Assembly: GCA_002633005.1 (NCBI GenBank)
Contig: NMRA01000309.1
Location: forward strand, 186,001 to 250,000
From: Phoronis australis
Taxonomy: Eukaryota; Phoronida; Phoronidae
Length of the DNA: 64,000 nucleotides
Direction of reading: 5' to 3'
The notes beneath the pieces are model-generated. The model did not search any database and was not told the origin of the DNA. It saw only the letters and a program-made list of their open reading frames with translations. Shown here one piece after another: positions 11,317-22,884 of this stretch. Position numbers and translations under genes: made by a program. How positions within the stretch are numbered: position 1 is the stretch's first letter; the number at the start of each line of letters is the position of its first letter.

Positions 11317-12098
11317 TTAGCCGGCATCTCAGAGAGGGAGTTCCGCTTCCTGAGTTCTCCAGAATTGTCTGATCGATTAATGCTTCAATGCAGGCATCTC
11401 ATTCGGTTTCGTGTGATGTCATCAATAATAATTTAAGATATGATTGGTCAGTAATGATAAGATTCTTCTAATTCTCACTCTATGATTTATGACGTGCATG
11501 GAATATTTCAGCAGTTGATGCTCAAGTCGGTAGGCCTCGGCTGTCCTCTTCTCTTCGAATTCACTGAAAAGTTATTCACTTACTTGCTTTTGTGTTTGGA
11601 AAATTTCAACTGTCAATAATACAAGAAAAACTTTAAACATTGATGTTTCAGTGACTTCTGATGCAGATGGAACGTACCCAATTAAACAGGCAGTTAGACG
11701 AGTGTTGATGAAATTCTGACGAAACTATATCATTCGCCCCTGGTTTGATTATTATGGTAGCCATTTTGAAATTCACTATTTCTGATATGTTTTTATTTTT
11801 TAAATAATAAACGAATTAGTTAAATTCATGGTTCAGGTTTTGACACAAATATCACTTTCCTATGAGATGAACAAACCAAATATAGCTATACATCCAGGCA
11901 GCCATTTTGAAATTCAATATGGCTGTGTTCACTTCTTGCCTCTACTTCCTGTGGCACATAACGTATGAGGCGAAATTTTAACTTAAAAACGTTACCAAAA
12001 TGATAGGTGCTTAGTCCAATTTTCATACGCACATTAAAATCGACATGCGCACCAACTGCCATGCTTTTATCACAAAGAGGACAATTTTGGTCCTTGAT
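11317..12098. other. Intergenic between two MITE copies
   Basis: No gene. Two spaced copies of a GCCATTTTGAAATTCA block occur near 11760 and 11905, suggesting more decayed repeat DNA. Confidence 0.4.
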
Positions 12099-12639
12099 TT
12101 AAAAGGATGTCATATCCGGTTTTGGCCTATTAACAGATGTTAAAAACGACATTCACATGCAGTTCTCTGAAACGAAATAATGCTCTGTAACTGTCGACAA
12201 TATTTGGATCAAAATTTGAAAATTCCTTTCAAAATCTGCTTAACTAATAAGTGTAACGTGCGCTTTAGGCGTGTTACACGACAACTGTAGGGAAAGACCG
12301 CCCACCAAGAACGATGTTACCCAATCTAAGACCAGTAGCGTGCAGAGGTTTGGTGATGCCCGCGACGATTTTTTGTTGTACGCCCCACTCGCTATTCGAA
12401 TATATGGACCTTTGTACTGAGAACATTAAAAAAATGAAACATAAAATAGAATAATTATTCAATTAAACTACAAATCAGTTACAGTTTCAAAAAGTTTCTT
12501 CACGCCTCTTCTGCACTCTGCTGTTTGTTTTTCATTGAATCCGGTTTTTGTTACTCAAATTGGCGCCAATGATTCATGAACAGGTGACAGAACGAGGATT
12601 GTTTGAAATCACAAAAAGCTGGCTTTAGTATCCTTTTAA
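12099..12639. mobile_element. TTAA-flanked MITE, copy 2
   Basis: The 533 bp copy has the same AAGGAT and TCCTT ends, both bounded by TTAA, and carries extra internal sequence absent from copy 1. Substantial divergence from copy 1 implies old insertions. Confidence 0.7.
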
Positions 12640-13725
12640 CAAAATGGACACTTTGTCTCGCCCATCGTGACCGCCTTTTTGAGGTTCAATATGGCTGATA
12701 TTTTTCAGCGTTATCAGTCAGACGGCCACAGTTCAGTTGACTCAGGAGATCACGATGTGTTATCATGTGCATTGCAAATAAAGATAGACAAGGGAAACGT
12801 GTTTGTCATATGCGACCTATGATCATAGACCATGTCCTGTTATAGGGTGGACTAAAAAAAAAACTTGCAATGCACTCGTTTTTAAAATGTGACGAAATGA
12901 GAGTGGTGTGGAAGGTCATTGGACACAAAACATTATTAGAGTGATTTTGTCAATCAGTTCCAACATCAGCCAACCGATTGCATCTCAAAACGTAGTGTGG
13001 GATGACTGATTATGACAGCGACATCTAATGGACAATTTACACTGCCGTATGATGGGCATGTTCTAATTTATGGGTATGCCTTCGTAATCACGAAATGGTC
13101 CTGCTCAGGGTATGCGCCGATTCCACTTAAGGTTATCTAGGAACTCATCGATAAGACAGTGCATCTAGTCAAATATTTGCAAAACTATAGATTTTAACTT
13201 AATGGAAGTAAATGTCTTTGAATATACAAAGACCTTACAATTTGAATTTTGTTTTTATACTAATCTGCCATGAATCGGGTCACGTGACTTTGTGTTTTTA
13301 GTAAATTTTAGTAAAACAGAAAGGTACACGCATAGCAAAGTACCGATAACATGACCGATCTTATTGTTCAAGATCAAATCTCAAAAACTTTGTTACAGTT
13401 TTCTGAATTGTAAATTTACTTTTATGCGAGTTTTGATTGTTTCAGAAAAGGCAGTGGAGTCTAATTTTATAGCCAGTTTCTGACAGCGTTTTGCAGAACA
13501 ATGCGTAAAGCAAAGTATCCGAAAGTTTCGTATTAATTCAACAGGGCATTTCTGAGATATAATGTTCCAAAATTAGTGTGAAGTTTGGAATTTTTCTAGG
13601 GTCCTACATAACCTTAAGTATTTTATCAAGAAATATAAAAACTTCTAATGAGCCGATTTTATAGCATAGCCTTTGACAAACCCTGTACGAAAAAGTGTGC
13701 TTTCAAGGCATTCGCGCGAAGAAAT
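12640..13725. other. Upstream region of the transporter gene
   Basis: No exon could be supported. Any 5' UTR and promoter of the transporter should lie here, but I see no TATA box or other clear core element. Confidence 0.4.
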
Positions 13726-13789
13726 ATGTCCGGACTTGGAGTGCAACAGCCACCTATTGATCGAGGATGGGCGTGGTTCGTATGCTTCG
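13726..13789 (+). CDS. SLC16-like transporter, exon 1
   Basis: It encodes MSGLGVQQPPIDRGWAWFVC and the start of transmembrane segment 1. The DRGWAW block corresponds to the conserved (D/E)GGWGW motif that opens the first helix in the monocarboxylate transporter family. The ATG has A at -3. An in-frame ATG 26 codons upstream (13648) is possible but adds a segment without family similarity. The exon ends in phase 1 before GTGAGT. Confidence 0.8.
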
Positions 13790-14482
13790 GTGAGTTTAGG
13801 CAAGCTTTTCGTAGACGAAAGGAAAAGCAAGATTTCGCAAGACTTGGTGGCCACTGAAGTCATTGGTCGGTGAAGTTGGAGTGTTGAATTATGGGGTTGA
13901 ATTCACTGTTTCCAATCCGTAAGCGATGGTTTTTTCGCTGCACGCTCAGGTTAATATCTTAGCATCTACAACCACATGCGAGTGGAAGCTACTGAGATCA
14001 CGTGCTCAGTGTGTTAAACGCCAGGTTCTGCAAGTCTTATTGTACCTGGAGTTGCAGATATACGTAATGGACCTCCAAATTGTTTGTTTTGGGTGACTGA
14101 CAGCAGCAAATATAAGAACAGGAAGTGGGTATAGTGGGGCGAGCACTTCCCGATAAACCGACCAAAGAAAATCTTGTTTTGCTGTATATGAGTTCCCTCA
14201 GCCGCTCTATCGTGAATTTTATGATGCTTCAGTGGTGGCGAAACTTCGCGACAACAGAGGGGGGTCGGAATTGGGTGAGCGAAAATGGTGGCAATCGATG
14301 GGGAACCGAACTTCGTGGCAACCGAGAGAGGGAAAAGTGGTGCCGACGGGTGGGGTCTTCATACATCACTTATTTTTGTGTACAAATAAATTTTTAATTT
14401 TCTTCACATACTCCAAACGCTTGAATCGCCGTCTCTTGGATACGCAGAAAGATTTTTATCACCTGTTAAAGATCTATTTCAG
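13790..14482 (+). other. Transporter intron 1
   Basis: GT-AG intron (GTGAGT to TTTCAG), phase 1. Overlapping short frames at 14125-14498 lie inside it and are not supported as genes. Confidence 0.8.
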
Positions 14483-14626
14483 CCTACGGTGGCCATAAAA
14501 TGGTGAACAATTTGATAGTCCGAGGTACGTCCATCTTTTTCCTGGAATTTATGAAGACATATGATGCATCCGTGGCCGCAGTCTCCGTCATTCCTGCTCT
14601 TCAATTATTTCTGGCTTTCTTTCTTA
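14483..14626 (+). CDS. SLC16-like transporter, exon 2
   Basis: It encodes the end of helix 1 and helix 2 (residues 22-70), including IVRGTSIFFLEFM and SVIPALQLFLAFFL. Arg35 aligns with Lys38 of mammalian MCT1, a residue known to matter for proton-coupled transport there; many other SLC16 members also carry Arg here. Exactly 144 bp, phase 1 to phase 1. Confidence 0.85.
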
Positions 14627-15471
14627 GTAAGTTATCTTACATTTAACAGTCATCAGCAGTTTGTAAATAGACTAACGTGCAACCGTGTGTCAAACTTTAG
14701 AAAGTAAAAACCGTGACGTAGTAGGGCTACCTTCAGGAGAATGAATTCTTCGTAAACGACACAGGGCGTTGACCGGTAGCAGAAAGTTTCGCAGGAAAGC
14801 GAGACCACGGCTTTAATTTGATTAATTATATCAATTATAGTTGTTTCATGGTCTGCTATCGTTTATGTGTCTGGTAGCTGCTAGTGTGAAGTAAATTTTA
14901 ATTAAACAACCACCTTTGAACTCTACAGTGCATGTCTTATACGTCATTCGAATGTTTGGAGATTGACAGTTGACATCTATCAATAATTTTTCAATAAGAA
15001 AAGGTATAATGCGTTTGCATTTAGTGCAATCTTTATCATAATGATAATGAATATGTTGAGGGAGGTTGCCATCTAGTGCATTATAGCGGAAAGTATGATA
15101 CCATACTGGATTTAGTTGCAAACTTTGAGTGATAGGTCATTGGCTGCGACTGTGGTCTTTTTAAGGTGCTGCGACACTTGGTGCTGGATGTCAATCCTGA
15201 GGTAAAAGGGGAGAAAATACTCGGTTCTACTATGTGATAGGTTGATTTTAAACCGTTTCTATTTTTAAGCATGGTTGTCTGAAATGCAACCTATCACATA
15301 CTTTGTAGCGAGTATTGTTTGAAGTTCAGTTCTCGTCGTTTACCTCAGGACCGATAAAAGCCGCGACGTGTCCGCAGACGCTTCAGGAAATCGACAGTTG
15401 TAGCCGACGAAACGTCGCTAAAAATTTTCAAGTAAGTCTAGTATGAACGACTGCGTTGCTTTTACTTTCAG
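14627..15471 (+). other. Transporter intron 2
   Basis: GT-AG intron (GTAAGT to TTTCAG), phase 1. It holds the long inverted repeat at 15195-15350. Confidence 0.8.
15195..15350. repeat. Foldback element in intron 2
   Basis: The outer arms CCTGAGGTAAA and TTTACCTCAGG and the inner arms TATGTGATAGGTTG and CAACCTATCACATA pair over roughly 50 bp per arm with small bulges. The centre is about 40 bp. No coding frame is present, so it is likely a MITE or its relic. Confidence 0.65.
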
Positions 15472-15615
15472 GCCCTATAAGTAATGTGCTCGCTGTTAAG
15501 TATGGTGTTAGGCCGGTGGTAGTGGCCGGAGGTATTATTAACGCTGCAGCCTTCATCATCAGCATGTTTGCAACCAGCGTCACCTATCTCTACTTCTCAT
15601 ATGCAGTAATCACGG
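15472..15615 (+). CDS. SLC16-like transporter, exon 3
   Basis: It encodes residues 70-118 and helices 3-4. PISNVLAVKYGVRPVVVAGG matches the family's loop 2-3 and helix 3 pattern, and SVTYLYFSYAVITG leads into helix 4. It is 144 bp, phase 1 to phase 1, with donor GTAAGA. Confidence 0.9.
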
Positions 15616-16372
15616 GTAAGATATTCTACAAGCAATGAGTTTAAAAGCTTTAACATAGCAAGACGAAACGGAATGCTTCGCACACGCTCCTTCCTTAACT
15701 TAGAAGCAGTAGTTAGTGTTCCGGATACATTCGTTCTCATATTCAAACTGCCAGGACGTACAATCACCACCAGTGAATCTATACATTCACGTCAAAAGTT
15801 TGTGAGCACGGTCTAAAGTAACACCATGACGTCCCAGTGTTTCAGGTGTCTGTGACTGGCCTTTCGAAACTCTACAATGACTGGAAACGCAGCTGTCGCG
15901 TGATCAATTATTAGTACATATTGTAAGACTCCATGGTAAGGCTACGTTTGCGCCAATAGAATCCAATAGGTGTGTATGTGGTGGAATTTCTTACATTCAA
16001 TCAAGCCTGCTCTGCCTTGATTTCCTGCCGAGTACTACATTTGACCCTTACTTCTCTTTTGCTGCCCACATGCTGCACCTCTTTATTGGTTCTTTCCTAT
16101 TGGTCACCTCTTTTCCATTTTTATCTACGATTCCTTTGTTTATGTATCTATCACTTATTATAATTGTGTTTACCTCACATACTTCCAAAAACTTGATATA
16201 CATACTCCAGTTTGGTTCTATGCAGTGCCTAGGAGGACTGATATATCTATTATAGTCGATAATATTCTCTCAATACGACATTATTTTTAATATAGTATCT
16301 GCGTTTTACATGATTCTACATGTCCTGCTCTTATACAAACCTCTCTCGTATGGAATGTTGTACTCTGCGCAC

Positions 16373-17098
16373 ACTCCTCACATCACATCTATCCATTCTC
16401 TTCACACACTCATCATATCACATCTATCCAGTCTCTGCACACACTCCTCACATCATATCTATCCAATCTCTTCACGCACTTGTCGCATCACATCTATCCA
16501 ACCTATGCACACTTTCCTCACTTCATTTCTATCCAATCTCTTCACACACTCGTCGCATCATATCTATGCAACCTATGCACACGCTTCTCACATCATTTCT
16601 ATCCAATCTTTTCACACACTCGTCGCATCACATCTATCCAACCTATGCACACGCTCCTCACGTCATTTCTATCCAATCTCTTCACACACTCGTCGCATCA
16701 TATCTATGCAACCTATGCACACGCTTCTCACATCATTTCTATCCAATCTTTTCACACACTCGTCGCATCACATCTATCCAACCTATGCACACGCTCCTCA
16801 CGTCATTTCTATCCAATATCTTCACACACTCGTCGCATCACATCTATCCAACCTATGCACACACTCCTCACATCATTTCTATCCAATCTCTTCACACAAT
16901 CGTCGCATCACATCTATCCAACCTATGCACACACTCCTCACATCATTTCTATCCAATCTCTTCACACACTCGTCGCATCACATCTATCCAACCTATGCGC
17001 ACACTCCTCACATCATTTTTATCCAATCTCTTCACACACTCGTCGCATCACATCTATCCAACCTATGCACACGCTCCTCACATCATTTCTATTCAATC
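16373..17098. repeat. 70 bp satellite array, about 10 copies
   Basis: Each 70 bp unit consists of two related halves of about 33 and 37 bp, both built around CATCTATCCAA...CACACTC. Two consecutive 140 bp blocks (16561-16700 and 16701-16840) share the same variant halves, indicating higher-order duplication. Because 70 is not a multiple of three, all three forward frames stay open and give overlapping pseudo-proteins of 210-277 residues. Confidence 0.9.
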
Positions 17099-17394
17099 GG
17101 TATTTGAAGTAAGAGTAGACGATTTTCTGTCAACACCTTCTCAGTCTTTATGAAGGCAGGAGTATCATAAGTTTCTTGAGACCTTTGTTTTTTGCGTTTT
17201 ACATCAACAACTTGCCTTCAGACAACACCTACAAAACGTTTTCTTCTTTTTATGATACAACACTTTTTATACATATGTAAAAGACAACCAAAGAGCGGTT
17301 ACGCAATTATAGACTTAGACAATCTCGTCCAGAGCCTAATCGTTGCACTCAAAGTGTGACTTGAAATTATTCCTGCCCTTTTCCGTCCTACGTT

Positions 17395-17692
17395 TGAGTG
17401 AATTCAAGATAGTTGTATACTGTTCTGTGCTCGGGCACATTATGAATTTCTAGTCCAAGTTCGCACTTGATGACCCCTAAATTTGATCTAAAAACTCGAG
17501 ATTCAAGTTCAGACTCTTTGATGCTTGGATCATCAAGTAGAAATTAATAAGCCCTTCGTCCAAGTCAACCATAACGCACTTGAGCGCAGAATAATAGCTT
17601 CTTACCTTGAGTTCGCGCAAAAGTAGAATGGAAAATGTCCAAAAAAATTCTAGTCCGTCTTCGTGTACAAAGATTAGACCCTGGGCTCATAA
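17395..17692. repeat. Dispersed repeat, copy 1
   Basis: It shares a series of ordered blocks with 30537-30874, such as TTTCTAGTCCA.GTTCGCACTTGAT, GAATAATAG and CTTGAGTT, separated by substitutions and indels. It is an old interspersed repeat with no coding frame and an undetermined class. Confidence 0.55.
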
Positions 17693-17776
17693 GTGGCGCA
17701 TGAACTTCAAGGGTCAAAATCTTGTTGACCTCACCCAGCATACGATCCGAGCCTGATTGGTGAAATCATCCCCAAA

Positions 17777-18309
17777 AACTATCGTTTGCCAAATTGGTGA
17801 ACATCATGCACGTAAATCACGTGCGTAAATTAATTCTTGTTAGTGGCGTAAATTAATTATTAACGCAGTAAATTGATTAGTTGGGGGGTAAAATAATTTT
17901 TTTACGACGTGAATTGATTATTTGCTGCACAAATTAACTTTCAACGGCGTAAGTTAATTCTTTGCGGCGTAAAGTAATTATTTACGGCGTAAATTAATTA
18001 TTTTGCTGCGTAAATTAACTTTTAACTACGTAAAATTATTATTTGCTTCGTAAATTTATCGTTGGCCAAATGGGTGAGCGTTACGCACGTAAATTACGTC
18101 CGAAAATTTATAAACGCCATAAATAATTAATTTACGCGGTAAAGACTTAATTTACACTGTTAAAAGTTATTTCACGCTGCAAAATAATTAATTTATGCCG
18201 CAAGTAATTAATTTAAGCCATTAATAATTAATTTACGTCACCAACAAGAATTAATTTACTCATGTAATTTATGTTCGTAACGTTCACCCATTTGGCTAAT
18301 GATAAAAAC
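17777..18309. repeat. AT-rich foldback array (TAATTAATTTACG)
   Basis: About 90 bp arms at the two ends are inverted copies (GCCAAATNGGTGAAC followed by CGTAAATTAATTCTTGTT). The interior is a string of roughly 14-24 bp repeats of CGTAAATTAATTA in the left half that switch to the opposite orientation in the right half. A third, forward-facing copy of the end sequence sits inside at about 18058, so this is either one element inserted into another or an element with an internal end duplication. Confidence 0.7.
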
Positions 18310-18337
18310 AATCACATAAACGTCTAATTATCGTAGA

Positions 18338-19101
18338 TGAGACCATAGGCGGATTTAGGGGGGGCCAGGGGGCGCAAAAAAAATAAAACAGTAAGAGCGT
18401 AGGGAAATGTTGAGTTTATTAATTAACACTGGTAATTAAAATTATACGGATGAAAAAAGATTTAAATGTGTGCCGTTTTAGTGTTGGGGGGGGNCAGAAG
18501 CTGCTGGTAAGATGTGAATTTTAATCGAAGCCTTAGTGAATCACTCAGAAACTCGCAATACTCTCTTTGTCAAACCTTATGTTAAGACGATTTCCAAAGC
18601 AATCCCGTCATTATTGCCAACACGAAAAACGGATTTGATCTTTTGGGCATTTGAAGACTATTTTAAACTATACGACAAATTTGTTAAGAATCGATGGCAC
18701 AAAACGTGTAATAAGCATTACAAAAAGAAGCAAACGCTGTGGACCATAATTTAAACAAGTAGATCTCTTAGTATGCGATAAGTAGTTTAATCGTGGTGGT
18801 GTAGTGGTAACGCACGCGCACACTACGCGCAAGGTCGTGAGTTCGAGTCTTTGATACTTGTAGTTTTTCCTGTTTGACATATTTTCCTTCTTTGCCTTTT
18901 TTCTTGGATAATACATCAGGAATCAAGGAAAATGCTTGATTTTTAGAGGTAAAAACAGAAAAATTTCCTGGGCCCCCTCCCGACCTCCCCCCATTCGGTG
19001 CTATGCGCGTCTACAATCGAGGTTCAGTTTGCGCAAATGTTTACAGCCGGACAAAATGTTGGCTCCCCCCCTTGTGATGTCCTAGATCCGCCACTGTGAG
19101 A
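18338..19101. mobile_element. hAT-like element, family 1, 5 bp TSD
   Basis: The left end reads CCATAGGCGGATTTAGG and the right end is the inverse of CAGTGGCGGATCTAGGA, giving imperfect terminal repeats. A direct TGAGA lies immediately outside each end. The same two ends occur at 33450-33696. The GGCGGAT termini and short duplication suggest a hAT-type transposon. A 72-codon frame (18536-18754) inside is too short to call a transposase. The assembly has one N at 18494. Confidence 0.6.
18789..18860 (+). repeat. tRNA-like (SINE head) sequence
   Basis: It contains an A-box-like TGGTGTAGTGGTAAC and a B-box-like GAGTTCGAGTC at tRNA spacing. It cannot fold into a full tRNA with normal stems, so it is a SINE fragment or tRNA pseudogene. 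It is nested inside the hAT-like element. Confidence 0.55.
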
Positions 19102-20053
19102 AACCCTTATTTGAAACAGTGTCATCCCCTTGTGAAAAAATTCGGATGCTACTCAACCCAATGGAACTTGCATCGAAACATTTGTACTCCCTCATTTTGA
19201 CTATGATTACATATTGTACCAAGCAGCTGGTGCGGGACGTTTGGTTCAATTGGACAAATAACGTAACAGGACACACTTATCATTAACAGTTCCATCAAAC
19301 GCTCAAATGCATACTTGAAAATCTGAATAGATCCCACCTGTCAATGAGGAGAAAGTTACACTTGATTCAGTGGTATATTCAAAATTATAGCGTTGTAAAC
19401 AATGTGAAGAACACGTCCAAAAATGTTTTGACGTTTATCGGCGGTGTAACATTAAACCAGCATATGTTCACTAGTTACACGGTCTTAGGATCGAGCTATC
19501 CATAAATCCTCTTTAAACTCTGAATAAGACATAGAAACGTGGAACACCACTCCAACAAATAATGGTTCTTTATTATCATTAGAATCTTATTTTCATCAAT
19601 ATCTTTGAGAAAAAATATGTTATTCCACTAATTAGCTTCAGTCATATACCCCGTTCCAATTAAATTAGTCTGAACAGATTGAGTTCAGAATTAATGTTAA
19701 ATTCTGACGACAAATTAGGCGCAATTTTCAGAATATTTCGCCCCTTTACTACTTTAGATCCGCCCAAACCGATATTCAACTATTTTTGTTGTACTGTCAA
19801 GTGTGTTCTGTGGTTCCGAACCCAAGGGGCTACTCGTCGACAATATGAAAGGCAAAACTAATAGCATTCCACTATTGAGTGTTTCATTTAAGTTGGAAAA
19901 TATTAGTTCTCAAACTTCTTATGACTTGCTCAAGGACGTCAATCAATTACTCCTAAGTTAAGTTGCCAACCCCCTCCAAAGTGCATTATAACTGTTATTC
20001 ATATCACTGTCATGACTAACCTATCTGTAGAAAAGAAATAAACCCTAATAGTG

Positions 20054-20146
20054 GACCAACATTTCAACTGAGCGACGTTGCGTCCTCATGGCGAGGACTT
20101 TCACTACCTAATGCCGTCGCATGGTCGCTCAGTTGAAATTTAAGTC
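20054..20146. mobile_element. Hairpin MITE in intron 3
   Basis: Perfect 16 bp inverted arms (ATTTCAACTGAGCGAC and its complement), extended outward by GGAC/GTCC, surround about 47 bp. It is a small foldback element with no coding capacity. Confidence 0.6.
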
Positions 20147-20210
20147 CGGCATTAAGCTTTAGTTCTTTTCTGTATTTAGCGACTAGATGTCTAATATTCG
20201 TGCGTGCGTG

Positions 20211-20212
20211 TG

Positions 20213-20243
<31 letters not shown>
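20211..20243. repeat. GT microsatellite
   Basis: An uninterrupted (GT)n tract follows a TGCGTGCGTG lead-in. Confidence 0.95.
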
Positions 20244-20244
<1 letters not shown>

Positions 20245-20548
20245 CTTGATAGGACTTGTTCGCCAACAAGAACATACAGAGCCTCAACAAGTCCCCAATT
20301 TATTTTGAATTTCTCAAGCCCTGAAATTCAAAATTGACCAGCAGGAAAAAAGTAATAGTCATGTAATTCACACAACACTGACCATTTCCCGTTAGTTCAT
20401 AGCAGTCATATCAGATGTTGGTTTTGGCTTTTCGGTTAAGAAATCGAAATGTGTTTATAGTGACAGCTAAACAGGAATAAATGCAGCGTTAATACAACGT
20501 CCTGGTTTTGTTTTTGAATTTCCTCTGTAAGTTTCTGTATCTTTACAG

Positions 20549-21787
20549 GAATTGGCATGAGCACAAGTACTGGACCACCAGCGCTAACAGTGAGTCGGTA
20601 CTTTTCAAAAAAGAAAGCCCTTGCATTTGGACTAACAGGTCTTGGTATGGGAGCCGGCGCCATGACAGGATCAGTGTTAGTTCGACATTTAGTTGACCAG
20701 TACGGGTTAAAAGGAGCTTTGCTGATATTCAGTGCAATACAGCTACATGGCTCTTTGTTAGGGCTGTTATACAGACCACTAAGCTTTTATCAGAATCGCT
20801 CTTTGAGAAATTTCGACCCAAGTAGACTGGAAGATGGAAAACAAAGCTTGGAGTTGGAAATATGTACATCACCTGCAACTCAAATAGAAACGCAAAGCAA
20901 GCAAACCGTAACGACACATGAAATTCGTGATCGTTCAAGATCATTGAATGTTCAACAGATCGCAACCACGTATCAGATTGAACTAAGAACGGGCGAATAC
21001 GAAGAGACTTCAATTCAAAGAAACATCAAACATTACGAAAATTTGCACACGAACTCGAGACAAAGGTCGAGGTCCGTGATGTCAGTCCCGGCAGGACGAG
21101 TGCGCACAACTTCGACGATGTCAACCAAATCAAAGACTTCCGCCGGTGTTTCCACCCTTGCACTTAGTGAGCTTTCGTGTCTTTCTGTTGCACTAACGGT
21201 ACAAGACCTGTCCCAATTTTACGACGACAGTGACGAGGACCAATTATCGGAAATAGACCAACAGCAAGAAGACGCAATAAATGAAAATGAAAACACTCAG
21301 AAGAAAATACTTAAAAAGGCCTTTATTTTACAATTTATAAAAAACCCAATGTATTGGGCGATTGTTTTGAGTTCTTTTTTCGCCGTATTTGGAACAACGC
21401 CTGTATTCACCATTCTCACGGCCTATTGTAATGATATGAGCATCTCTTCAGATCGAATAGCCTTAATAGTTTCTCTCTCCGCTATTCCCGATTTCTGCAT
21501 CAGACCTTTTATAGGGTGGATATCTGACAAAGAGGTCGTTCCTAAGGTTTTAATCCAAATCGTATCCCTACTCCTCGCCTCCCTGGTGGCTTTTCTCTGG
21601 ACTCAATGTAGAACATTTGAGAGTGTTTTAGCGGCGTCACTGATTGCCATTATTCTTCTCTGCACAAGTTCTACGGTAGTTGCTCCTGTCATAATCGACA
21701 CGTTTGGTTTGGCCTCAATGCCATTTGTTCTTGGAACCATCCTGTTTGTCCAATCCTTTGCGTTTCTGCTATCACCAACATTATCAG
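20549..21787 (+). CDS. SLC16-like transporter, exon 4 (main)
   Basis: This exon carries residues 118-531 of a 573-residue major-facilitator protein expected to move monocarboxylates or related small anions across a membrane. YFSKKKALAFGLTGLGMG (135-152) is the helix 5 family signature. Helix 6 ends near residue 195. A cytoplasmic loop of about 175 residues follows, Ser/Thr/Arg-rich then acidic (DDSDEDQLSEID), which is longer than in most family members. Helix 7 begins near 370. SAIPDFCIRPFIGW in helix 8 keeps the Asp432-xxx-Arg436-Pro motif, equivalent to the Asp/Arg pair needed for proton-linked lactate transport in MCT1. This argues for an active transporter, but the substrate cannot be read from sequence. 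The exon ends at a GC donor (CAG before GCAAGT), phase 1. Confidence 0.9.
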
Positions 21788-22753
21788 GCAAGTTCTTTTT
21801 GTTTATATGTATACAAATGTCTTGTTTAACACACGCCATATTGTAGCTTGGCACTGAACTCGACTTTTTTATGTTAACAAAATCACTTGAATTATTCAAT
21901 GAATGTTATGTTTAGTTCTATAGCGTTCTTTAACTCACATAGGCTTCAAAAGGTGCTGGTGTCAATTTAACTGAATTAGTTTGTAAACCATTGTGCCAAG
22001 AACTGAAAACATTGTGGGTGTAATTTCAAGCTACCTTCACTCGAGTAAAAATTTCGAGGAAAACTTCCGCAATTAGAGTTAGGTCTCCCGAGTCTAAATT
22101 TGGCAACGAAAACATCGTGAATGTCAAAAGAAATTTCCAGTTAAGGGATTTTACAGCAATTTTGAATATTTGAGCCGTGTTCTGTAGCCTACTTTTAGTA
22201 AAATAAAAACTTACTACAAACATTTTGCCTCTGCAGCTGATTGTTAGCTGTGAGCCAATACTAACATATCGGTTTAGAACAGGGTGTCGAATTATTTGCT
22301 TTTTATGGTGCTTGTTCTCACTTACAATTCTTCCCCCATGACACGCGTTTAAATGGTGCATTTCAGCACCTGTAGCCATGTAAAAATATCAGATAAAAAT
22401 GCGGATACCAGATTAATCTGCAGCTACAATTTTTAGACTGCTATTCTTCACACTAAATTTTGGTAAGTCGTTAATTTCGATTTTTGTATTCGTAAGATAT
22501 TTTTTCTAGAATTTTGATTCCGGAAAAACTATAAATTTATGCAAAAAGATTCGTGTGAACGAGCCGTTTAAAACGTTCAATTGTGACATTTATATATGAG
22601 CTGAGGCGAGTCATGAACTTACACATATCGCGTAATTAAGCACCAGCATTCAGTTTTTAAAAATTGGCACTTTGTATTTTTGTACACACTGTTTTTATTT
22701 CAACAACAGCGCCAGCACGTTACAGAAAAAATAACTGAAAACTGTTGTTTTAG
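21788..22753 (+). other. Transporter intron 4, GC-AG
   Basis: It starts GCAAGT, not GT, and ends TTTTAG. The non-canonical donor is supported because the frame continues across it into a final exon with family similarity, and no usable GT lies nearby in phase. No repeat was recognised inside. Confidence 0.75.
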
Positions 22754-22884
22754 GGTATCTACGAGACGTCTCTGGCGATTGGTCCTCTGTGTACACAATG
22801 TCAGCAAGCCTTGGTATTGGATCGGCTGCAACTTTGGCAGTGATTCCAATTTACCAGAAACTTCACAAAACCGAAGACCCTTGA
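22754..22884 (+). CDS. SLC16-like transporter, exon 5 (last)
   Basis: It is read in phase 1 from the GC donor and gives GYLRDVSGDWSSVYTMSASL, then a final hydrophobic helix (GIGSAATLAVIPIYQKL) and a TGA stop. The G-x-L-x-D-x-(T/S)-G-x-(Y/W) pattern matches the stretch between helices 11 and 12 in SLC16 proteins. The C-tail is very short, and I see no obvious chaperone-binding tail. Confidence 0.8.

Larger units (their letters stand above)
15616..20548 (+). other. Transporter intron 3 (4.9 kb)
   Basis: GT-AG intron (GTAAGA to TTACAG), phase 1. It is filled with repeat DNA: a 70 bp satellite, part of a dispersed repeat, an AT-rich foldback array, an hAT-like element containing a tRNA-like sequence, a hairpin element and a GT microsatellite. 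Confidence 0.8.

Noticed and set aside
16310-17153. Three overlapping plus-strand frames of 210-277 codons rich in His, Ser and Thr
   Set aside because: They are the three readings of the 70 bp satellite and have no independent evidence of coding.
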